From Rhodothermales bacterium (GTDB lineage Bacteria > Bacteroidota > Rhodothermia > Rhodothermales > JAHQVL01), in NCBI GenBank assembly GCA_041391505.1, contig JAWKNW010000020.1:1-64000 (forward strand): a stretch of DNA of 64,000 bases. Direction: 5' to 3'. The notes under the pieces are model-generated. The model searched no databases and had not been told where the DNA came from. It was given only the letters and a program-made list of their open reading frames with translations. Every line of letters begins with the position of its first letter. The stretch's first letter is position 1. A program made the translations under genes and the position numbers. Shown here piece by piece: positions 41,583 to 48,261 of the stretch.

Positions 41583-42008
41583 ATGAAACATTCGATCACT
41601 CGGCTGGGCGTATTGGCTTTTGTCCTCGCCCTCGCCATCCCGCTGCAAAGCAGCGCGCAAAACACACTCGACACCAAATCACCGGCATGGTGGACGGCCT
41701 ACGGCAACCAGCTCGTGGCCTCGCTGGATTCGCCGGTGCCGAAAATTCAGGAGCAGGCGTTGAGCAATATCATCTTTTATGCGGCGCACTACCCCGGCAA
41801 AATGAACCTGGATCCGGCCACGTCGAAAATACTGGAGATCTACCAGACGGACAAAAAGGAGGCGCGCCGCACGATGGCACTCATGGCGCTCGATGCGCTG
41901 AGCAACGAAGCCGGCATGCGCCGCCTCAACACGCTCGTCCGCTACGAACCTTCGGAACGCGTAGAGCAACTTACGCGCGTCGTCCTGGCGAAATATTATG
42001 GCGGCTAG
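41583..42008 (+). CDS. Secreted helical (HEAT-like) protein of unknown function
   Basis: A 141-aa protein starting at the ATG at 41583, preceded by a strong ribosome site (ggagggagaatc). A signal peptide (LGVLAFVLALAIPLQSSAQ) is cleaved before NTLDT. The mature part holds two or three paired helices (EQALSNIIFYAAHYPGKMN, EARRTMALMALDALSNEAG, RVEQLTRVVLAKYYGG) like short HEAT repeats. No family is recognised; in this lineage such small exported proteins often occur near housekeeping genes. A perfect 17-bp hairpin follows its stop and should end its message. Confidence 0.65.
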   Translation: MKHSITRLGVLAFVLALAIPLQSSAQNTLDTKSPAWWTAYGNQLVASLDSPVPKIQEQALSNIIFYAAHYPGKMNLDPATSKILEIYQTDKKEARRTMALMALDALSNEAGMRRLNTLVRYEPSERVEQLTRVVLAKYYGG

Positions 42009-42031
42009 TTTACGACCGAAACCCTGAAAGA

Positions 42032-42074
42032 ACAGAAAGGCCATGCAGACCGAACCGCTGCATGGCCTTTCTGT
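42032..42074 (+). terminator. Perfect 17-bp hairpin after the small secreted protein gene
   Basis: acagaaaggccatgcag (42032-42048) pairs base for base with ctgcatggcctttctgt (42058-42074) around a 9-nt loop. There is no strong T-run after it, so it may be a terminator, a bidirectional barrier or an RNA-stability element. Confidence 0.75.
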
Positions 42075-42107
42075 GATAAAGACTCGGTCAAGATGCGTGC
42101 AAGATGC

Positions 42108-42136
42108 TTGACGAGTGGAACAAATCGTTGTATTAT
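42108..42136 (+). promoter_or_regulatory. Sigma-70-type promoter of rpsU
   Basis: ttgacg (42108-42113) and tattat (42131-42136) with an exact 17-nt spacer, about 48 nt before the rpsU start codon. The preceding terminator hairpin at 42032-42074 isolates it from the upstream gene. Confidence 0.78.
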
Positions 42137-42183
42137 TCTTTGCTTTCCTGGACTCCAACCAAACCTAGACAGGGAGAACACAC

Positions 42184-42378
42184 TTGGCAGTAGGAATTAA
42201 AGTTCGCGATAACGAATCGATCGACCGTGCGCTTCGCCGCTTCAAACGCGCCGTGAACCGGAGCCGCGTCCTCCGTATGTTTCGCGCCAATATGGCGTAC
42301 ACGAAACCGTCTGAAGAGCGCCGTTTGGCCCGCGAAAAGGCCGCCCGCAACTCTCGCAAGCGTTCGCGCCAGTATTAA
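42184..42378 (+). CDS. rpsU: 30S ribosomal protein S21
   Basis: A 64-aa basic protein starting at TTG 42184, preceded by the ribosome site aggga. The sequence MAVGIKVRDNESIDRALRRF then RSRVLRMFRANMAYTKPSEE and the Arg/Lys-rich tail NSRKRSRQY are clear S21. S21 helps bind mRNA at the 30S platform. It has its own promoter (42108-42136) and ends in a bidirectional terminator shared with the convergent oxoglutarate dehydrogenase gene. Single S21 gene; no dnaG or rpoD follows, unlike in proteobacteria. Confidence 0.97.
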   Translation: MAVGIKVRDNESIDRALRRFKRAVNRSRVLRMFRANMAYTKPSEERRLAREKAARNSRKRSRQY

Positions 42379-42386
42379 GAAACCAG

Positions 42387-42417
42387 CCGGTCTCGGACAC
42401 CGTGGTGCCGAGACCGG
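42387..42417. terminator. Bidirectional terminator between rpsU and the oxoglutarate dehydrogenase gene
   Basis: ccggtctcgg (42387-42396) pairs with ccgagaccgg (42408-42417) exactly, with a cac-gtg extension inside. It sits between two convergent stops (42378 and 42431). Short T-runs follow on both strands (gggttt and ggtttctt). Confidence 0.85.
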
Positions 42418-42430
42418 GGGTTTGCATTTC

Positions 42431-45400
42431 TCAGACTTCTAGCCCCAGGGCTTCCGACACCAGCGCATCTTGTTGTTGCTGGTGTATTTTTGCGCTCCCC
42501 GACGCCGTACTCGCGCTGGCCGCCCGGCCCGCGTAGGCAAGGCGTTTGCCGCAAGCCCCGTGCTGACGTTCCAGCGCCGCCTCGATGCGATGCCGCAGGA
42601 ACGTCCATGCGCCCATGTTGGCCGACTCCTCCTGGCACCACACCACCTCTTCCGCTCCGGCGAACCGCGCCAGTTCCGCGTCGATCTCCCGCTCGGGATA
42701 CGGATAAAACTGCTCCACACGCGTTATCGCCACGGTTTCGGACAAACCGTCGTGCTTCTGCTGCGCCTGCAGGAGATCGTAATACACCTTGCCGCTGCAG
42801 AAGACGTGGCGCCGGACGCGAGCCGGGTCCGGCACGTTCGCCGGAATGATCGGCTGGAAGGAACCCTCCATCAACTCTTCCGGCGTCGAGATCGCGTGCG
42901 GGTGCCGCAACAGGCTCTTCGGCGACATGACGATCAGCGGACGCGCGATCGTGTTCTTGACCTGACGGCGCAACGCGTGGAAGAAGTTCGCCGGCGTGGT
43001 AAACGTGCCAACGATCATGTTGTCTTCCGCACACAACTGCAGGAAACGCTCCAGTCGCGCCGAGGAATGCTCCGGCCCCTGGCCTTCGTACCCGTGCGGC
43101 AGCAACAGCACGAGCCGGCTCTGCTGCCCCCACTTCTCCTCAGCCGCCGACAGGAACTGGTCGAAGATGATCTGCGCGCCGTTCGCGAAGTCACCGAACT
43201 GGGCTTCCCAGATGACGAGCGCATCCGGGAAGGCCACGGAGTAGCCGTATTCAAAACCGCAGGCTGCGTATTCGGAAAGGAAGCTGTCGTAAATCAGGAG
43301 TGACGCCTGCCCCTCCCGTATGTTGTTGAGCGGGATGTATTCCGCGCCCGATCGCTGATCGTACAGCACCGCATGGCGATGGCTGAACGTGCCGCGGCGC
43401 GAGTCCTGCCCGGCCAGACGCACCGTCGTGCCCTCCAGCAAGAGCGACCCGAGCGCGAGCGCCTCCGCGAAGGCCCAGTCGATCTTCTTTTCCTCGGCAA
43501 ACAGGGCGTCGCGACGCTCGAATTGCCGCATCAACTTCTCATGGACGTTGAAGCCCTCGGGCAGCTGCACCAGAGAGCGCACCGTCGCCTCCAGATCCTC
43601 GCGCCGGGCCGAGGTATCCACCGGCGGCTCTTCGCGGACCTCGCGCCGGCGGGGCAGCACCTTCAATTCTTGCTTGTTTTCCTTGAGCGCCTTCACCCGA
43701 TCGAACGCCTCCTGGAGCAAGCCCCGGTAATCGTCCAGCATCTTCTCGGCTTCGTCCAGCCCCATATCCCCGCGGCGAACGAGCAGCTCGGTGTAGAGTT
43801 TGCGCACGGAGCGCTTGCCTTCGATCTTCTGATAGAGCAACGGCTGGGTGTACGTGGGCTCGTCGCCCTCGTTGTGACCGTGGACCCGGTAACAGAGCAG
43901 GTCGATCACCACATCCTTGTTGAAGACCTGTCTGAAGTCGAGGGCGAGCCGCATGATGCGCACACACGACTCCGGATCGTCGCCGTTGACGTGGAAGATC
44001 GGCGCCTGGATCATCCGCGCCAGGTCGGTGGCATACGTCGAACTGCGCGCGTCGCTCGCGTTGGTCGTGAAACCGATCTGGTTATTGATGACGAGGTGCA
44101 GGGTGCCGCCGGTCGTGTAGCCGCGCAGCTGACTCAGGTTGAGCGTCTCGGCCACGACGCCCTGCCCGGCGAACGCCGCGTCGCCATGGATGAGCAGCGG
44201 CAGCACGGCGTCCTTGTAATCGCCACCGGGCGCTTCGGCCCGCGCCATGCGCATCAGGTCCTGCTTCGCCCGCACCATGCCCTCTACAACCGGATTGACG
44301 GCCTCGAGATGGCTCGGGTTGGATGCGAGCGCAATCTTGACGGTAGCCCCGCTCGGCGCCTCATGCACCCCCCGCGAACCGAGGTGATATTTCACATCAC
44401 CCGATCCCTGGGTCGTATTGGGATCGATGCTGCCCTCAAATTCGGAGAAGATGACCTCGTAGGGTTTATTGAGGATGTTCGCCAGCACGTTGAGCCGGCC
44501 GCGGTGCGCCATCCCGATCACGACCTCCTTCACTTCCTGATCCGCGGCGTCGGACAGCATCGCGTCGATCATCGGGATCATCGTTTCCGATCCCTCGAGC
44601 GAGAACCGCTTGTGCCCGATGTATTTGGTGTGCAGGAACCGCTCGAACGCTTCGGCCGCATTGAGCCGATGCAGCAGCCGGCGTTTCTCCTGATCCGACA
44701 GACTGTCCATCCCGCGCATCGGCTCGATGCGCTCCTGGAGCCAGCGTTTCTCCGCCGGCTCCGAAATGTGCATGTACTCGATCCCGACCTTTCGCGAATA
44801 GGTCTGCCGCAGGATGTCCATCACCTCGCGAAGCGTCAGGACGTCATGCCCGCCAAGTCCGCCGGTGATAAACCGCCGATCCAGATCCCAGATGGTCAGT
44901 CCGTAGGTAGCGGGATCCAGCTCGGGATGATACGTCCAGTTGGAACCCAGCGGGTTTACGTCCGCCTGGAGGTGAGCGCGCACCCGGCAGGCCCGGATAA
45001 ACTGAAGCACGCTGGCCTGCTTGTGGATCAGATCCATCTCGGAATCCCGGCCGCCTTCACGCACGAAATACGGCGTGGAGTCGGTGGCCATCGCATACGG
45101 CTGATACGGGATGCCCAGATCGGAGAAGACCTCGCGATAAAAATCGTGTTTGCCCTGGATCAGCTCGGACACGTACGCCAGGAAGGCCCCGCTCTCCGCG
45201 CCCTGGATGACGCGGTGATCGTAAGTGGAGGTGATGGTCATCACCTCGGAGATCCCCATCTTCTTGATGATGTCCGGCGGGACCGCCTCGTACTCCGGCG
45301 GGTACCCGATGGCGCCGACGCCGATAATCACGCCCTGGCCCGGCATGAGCCGGGGTACGCTGAGCACCGTCCCGATCATCCCCGGGTTGGTCAGCGTGGC

Positions 45401-45847
45401 GGTGGTCCCATCGAAGTCTTCCGGCGTCAGCTTTCCGTCGCGGGCCCGCTTCACGATGTCGTTGTAGATCCCCAGCAACTGAAGGAAATTGATCTGGTCG
45501 GCGCCCTTGATGTTGGGCACGAAAAGCACGCGCTTGCCGCGGCGCTCGATATCGATGGCCAAACCCAGGTTGGTCCCCTTCGGGACGACCTGCTGCAGCG
45601 ACCCATTGGATCCACGGACGGTTGTATTGAGATTCGGGAATCGCTTCAGGCCCTTGACGACCGCCCACGCCACGAGGTGCGTAAACGACACTTTTTCGCC
45701 GCCGACATAGCGCTGATATTCGTTGATCAGCGCCCGGTTTTCGGCCATGAGGCGCACCGGCATCGCGCGCACCGAGGTCGCCGTCGGGACGCCGAGGCTG
45801 GCCTCCATGTTTTCGACGATCTTGGCGCTGGCGCCGCGCAGCGGCAC
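42431..45847 (-). CDS. Fused 2-oxoglutarate dehydrogenase E2-E1 (Kgd/SucA type)
   Basis: A 1138-aa open frame, beginning at GTG 45847. The first about 235 residues are an E2 succinyltransferase catalytic domain (SVRAMPVRLMAENRALINEY; active His in STYDHRVIQGAESG), without a lipoyl domain. The rest is E1 (SucA): FLHTKYIGHKRFSLEGSETM, the TPP/Mg motif GDAAFAGQGVVAETLNLSQL, INNQIGFTTN, and the C-terminal PHGYEGQGPEHSSARLERF. This fusion layout is known from actinobacterial Kgd and some other phyla. It oxidises 2-oxoglutarate to succinyl-CoA in the TCA cycle (with an E3 and a lipoylated E2). In frame upstream, ESAPVAEGTELVPLRG belongs to the protein too, but a TGA at 45899 cuts it; the missing N-terminal 90 residues lie in other frames (see 45848-46112). 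Confidence 0.9.
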   Translation of the reverse strand: MPLRGASAKIVENMEASLGVPTATSVRAMPVRLMAENRALINEYQRYVGGEKVSFTHLVAWAVVKGLKRFPNLNTTVRGSNGSLQQVVPKGTNLGLAIDIERRGKRVLFVPNIKGADQINFLQLLGIYNDIVKRARDGKLTPEDFDGTTATLTNPGMIGTVLSVPRLMPGQGVIIGVGAIGYPPEYEAVPPDIIKKMGISEVMTITSTYDHRVIQGAESGAFLAYVSELIQGKHDFYREVFSDLGIPYQPYAMATDSTPYFVREGGRDSEMDLIHKQASVLQFIRACRVRAHLQADVNPLGSNWTYHPELDPATYGLTIWDLDRRFITGGLGGHDVLTLREVMDILRQTYSRKVGIEYMHISEPAEKRWLQERIEPMRGMDSLSDQEKRRLLHRLNAAEAFERFLHTKYIGHKRFSLEGSETMIPMIDAMLSDAADQEVKEVVIGMAHRGRLNVLANILNKPYEVIFSEFEGSIDPNTTQGSGDVKYHLGSRGVHEAPSGATVKIALASNPSHLEAVNPVVEGMVRAKQDLMRMARAEAPGGDYKDAVLPLLIHGDAAFAGQGVVAETLNLSQLRGYTTGGTLHLVINNQIGFTTNASDARSSTYATDLARMIQAPIFHVNGDDPESCVRIMRLALDFRQVFNKDVVIDLLCYRVHGHNEGDEPTYTQPLLYQKIEGKRSVRKLYTELLVRRGDMGLDEAEKMLDDYRGLLQEAFDRVKALKENKQELKVLPRRREVREEPPVDTSARREDLEATVRSLVQLPEGFNVHEKLMRQFERRDALFAEEKKIDWAFAEALALGSLLLEGTTVRLAGQDSRRGTFSHRHAVLYDQRSGAEYIPLNNIREGQASLLIYDSFLSEYAACGFEYGYSVAFPDALVIWEAQFGDFANGAQIIFDQFLSAAEEKWGQQSRLVLLLPHGYEGQGPEHSSARLERFLQLCAEDNMIVGTFTTPANFFHALRRQVKNTIARPLIVMSPKSLLRHPHAISTPEELMEGSFQPIIPANVPDPARVRRHVFCSGKVYYDLLQAQQKHDGLSETVAITRVEQFYPYPEREIDAELARFAGAEEVVWCQEESANMGAWTFLRHRIEAALERQHGACGKRLAYAGRAASASTASGSAKIHQQQQDALVSEALGLEV

Positions 45848-46112
45848 CAGTTCGGTGCCCTCGGCTACGGGAGCGCTTTCGCTGCCGGCGGCGCACCGTC
45901 ACCCTCCGCCGGCGGCGTCGGCGATTCGGGCGCCCCGACAGGCTGCGGGTCGCGACGTTATGAACGAGCCGTACGAATCCGCAATAAACGATTCCGACGG
46001 CTGATAGTCCGCGAAGAAATCCTGCCAGCTTTCGCTGACGCTCTGGGATCTAAGAGATACTGGTTATACAGTTCTTCGATATAACCGGTATTATATCCTA
46101 AAGCACCAACAT
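45848..46112 (-). pseudogene. Broken N-terminal part of the fused oxoglutarate dehydrogenase gene
   Basis: Going 5' to 3' on the minus strand, family-like pieces appear in changing frames: GYNTGYIEELYNQYLLDP (around 46098-46045), then SWQDFFADYQPSESFIADSY in the next frame, then a Pro/Ala linker (PQPVGAPESPTPPAEGDG) in the third, and SAPVAEGTELV back in the frame of the main gene. A possible start ATG is at 46112, itself followed by a frame change. At least three indels are needed. The function of the gene argues for sequence error rather than true loss. Confidence 0.7.
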
Positions 46113-46187
46113 AGACGCGGTTGAATGTCAGGGACTACGTGAACATACTCGTAACGACGGGCATTTGGGCGACCTCGAACACGGCTA

Positions 46188-46415
46188 TCAGTCGTTCCGC
46201 TCGAGTCTGATTACGCTTTCGATGCGATGTGTGCGGAAAAAGATCGACCGCCGCACGTCGGTGATTCGATACGTGCTTCCAAGCAACGCGAGGTCCCGCG
46301 CCTGCGTCTGGGGATTGTGCTCACATAAACGATCCGCCGCGCTCCCAGGGCCGCCAGCGGCGGAACGAAAGATCAGCAGGCCTGCTCGCGGCGGATCCAG
46401 AATGACCACATCCGG
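46188..46415 (-). pseudogene. Interrupted C-terminal part of the m5U RNA methyltransferase gene
   Basis: Continues in the frame of the gene at 46416-47582 after its TAA: DVVILDPPRAG is the conserved motif before the active site. The next family segment (LAALGARRIVYVS) is in another frame, then NPQTQARDLALLG and THRIESVIRLERND return in the first frame. The catalytic Cys of the S-C-N-P motif is lost where the frames rejoin. Needs a stop-codon change and two compensating indels. Confidence 0.7.
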
Positions 46416-47582
46416 TTACGGCATGCGACTAACAAAGTGGTCGAGCTGGAGTTTCCGGAGATTGGCGAGAACGAACGTACAGTTTTCGACCTGATTTGCC
46501 GCGGCATTGGCCCGGGCATTGGCAACAGCCTCGGGAACGACCTCGATGCCAATCACGTGCCGCGCGTGAGCGGCCACATAAATGGAGATGGTGCCGGCGC
46601 CGCAAAACAGATCATAGACCAGGTCGTCCGGCCGGAGGTCCGCGAAGGCCCGGGCCACTTCGTACAGGCGCTCGGCTTGCGGGGTATTGGTCTGGAAAAA
46701 AGCATTCGGGGCAATCTCGAACCGAAAGCCGCCGATGACGTCGTGGATGACCCCTGGCCCGAACATGACATGCGTCGCTTCGGCCAGCGCGGCTTGCGCC
46801 GGCCCGGTGTGGATGCTGTTGACAAGCGTCGTCACTTCCGGGATATGCGCCTTCAGGTGGCGCTGGAGCAGCTCCATCCGGTCGGGTTCATACCCGTTGG
46901 TGTAGAGGTTGACCATCAGCTCGCCCGTGCGCTGCCCGCTGCGAATCACGAGATGCCGGAGGTAGCCGTGGTGCTTCCGGATATCCCACGGCGCCCAGTC
47001 GTTCGCCTTCGCGAGGTCGCGGAGGGCATTGACGATCCGGACGCTGGTCTCCGACTGGAGGTAGCAGGCGCTGATGTCGATGACTTTGCTGAAATGGCCC
47101 GGCGCGTGGAGCCCGAGCGCAAAATGGGTGTCGATCGGATCGCCCGACGCGATCTCGTCCGTCGTGAGCCACCGGGCGGCGCTGAACGAGAACTCCATCT
47201 TGTTGCGATAATAGTAGATCGGGTCCGCGCCGATGGTGGGGCGCACGGGCACATCGGAAAAACCGCCCGTATGCCGGAGCGCGTCTTCTACGCTCTGCTG
47301 TTTGGCATCCAGCTGCGCCTGATAGTCGACATGCTGCCATTTGCATCCGCCGCAGGTGCCGAAGTACGCGCATCGGGGCGACGTACGCAGCGGGCTCGGT
47401 TCGAGGAGTTCGAGGATCCGCCCTTCGGCGTGTTTTCGCTTTTTCTTGAGCACCTGGGCGCGTACCCGATCCCCGGGCACGCCGCCGGCCACAAAAAAGA
47501 CGATGCCATCCACCCGGGCGAGCGACTTGCCGCGGTCGGCGAATTTTTCAATGACCAGTTCGATCTCTTCGAGCTTCTTCAC
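46416..47582 (-). CDS. 23S rRNA m5U methyltransferase, RlmD/TrmA (RumA) type, cut before its C-terminus
   Basis: 388 residues up to an in-frame TAA. A TRAM domain (MKKLEEIELVIEKFADRGKS, residues 1-60) precedes the iron-sulfur cysteines in RCAYFGTCGGCKWQHVDY. The core follows: YYYRNKMEFSFS, GFRFEIAPNAFFQTNTPQAE (SAM-site region) and VYDLFCGAGTISIY. The catalytic part (DPPRAGL and the cysteine nucleophile) is found beyond the stop at 46416-46188 but in disrupted frames. If intact it would use SAM to make m5U in 23S rRNA (or tRNA). The gene lies upstream of the oxoglutarate dehydrogenase gene on the same strand. The truncated product would be inactive. Confidence 0.85.
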   Translation of the reverse strand: MKKLEEIELVIEKFADRGKSLARVDGIVFFVAGGVPGDRVRAQVLKKKRKHAEGRILELLEPSPLRTSPRCAYFGTCGGCKWQHVDYQAQLDAKQQSVEDALRHTGGFSDVPVRPTIGADPIYYYRNKMEFSFSAARWLTTDEIASGDPIDTHFALGLHAPGHFSKVIDISACYLQSETSVRIVNALRDLAKANDWAPWDIRKHHGYLRHLVIRSGQRTGELMVNLYTNGYEPDRMELLQRHLKAHIPEVTTLVNSIHTGPAQAALAEATHVMFGPGVIHDVIGGFRFEIAPNAFFQTNTPQAERLYEVARAFADLRPDDLVYDLFCGAGTISIYVAAHARHVIGIEVVPEAVANARANAAANQVENCTFVLANLRKLQLDHFVSRMP

Positions 47583-47616
47583 GGACTCAACCTGTAGGGA
47601 CTACGGCGCGGAATGA

Positions 47617-48261
47617 TCAGACCTGGGTCATGACGCGCGCCTCGCTGCGCATCACGGCGATATCCTGGAGTTTCATGGCGTGCACGCGGCCATCGCGCTC
47701 GGCGATGGCCCGGTTGTAGGCGATATGCTGCGCGGCCACATAATTCCCCAGCGCATGAAGCAGCAAGGCGGCCACCCGGGGCTCCTGCTTCATCATGTAT
47801 TTCATCTCCGGCCGGAAGAAACCCAGCACGCGCGTCTCCGTGATCGCCTGGGCCGTTTCGAGCCGGCGAAAATCGCCCAGGACCGCCAGTTCACCGAAGA
47901 TGCCGTAATCGGCCACGGTGCGCAAATCCTGCATGGCGCCATTGGCCTCTTCGACCAGCAGACGCACGCGGCCCTGCTCGACGAAATACAGCCCGAGGCT
48001 GGGATCACGCTCACGATAAATGTACTCGTCCCGCTTGTACTCACGGCTGTGCAGCGCCTCGGCCAGAATGTCCAGTTCATTGCGCTTGAACGCGGCAAGC
48101 AACGGCACCTGACGCAGCGCCTTCCGTGTTTCACGGGAGTGCTGATCCTCCGCGGGTTGCACGGCACGTCGGTACGCGGAGCGGAGCGTATCCACCAGGC
48201 GATCGACACGCGTGCGCATGGTCTCGATTTCCTGCATAGGTCGGTTGGAGTCAGAAGGCAT
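47617..48261 (-). CDS. Cyclic-nucleotide-binding-domain protein without DNA-binding domain
   Basis: A 214-aa protein from the ATG at 48261. The cNMP-binding beta-roll is at about 55-180: LRQVPLLAAFKRNELDILAE, YIYRERDPSLGLYFVEQGRV, FGELAVLGDFRRLETAQAIT. The phosphate-binding cassette reads FGELAVLGDFRRLET, where the classical Arg follows later than usual, so ligand binding is uncertain. No helix-turn-helix follows, unlike Crp/Fnr. An N-terminal coil precedes the roll. The start overlaps the Omp85 stop by 11 nt, so the two are coupled. A cAMP source exists in this window (22903-24318), an attractive but untested link. Confidence 0.85.
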   Translation of the reverse strand: MPSDSNRPMQEIETMRTRVDRLVDTLRSAYRRAVQPAEDQHSRETRKALRQVPLLAAFKRNELDILAEALHSREYKRDEYIYRERDPSLGLYFVEQGRVRLLVEEANGAMQDLRTVADYGIFGELAVLGDFRRLETAQAITETRVLGFFRPEMKYMMKQEPRVAALLLHALGNYVAAQHIAYNRAIAERDGRVHAMKLQDIAVMRSEARVMTQV

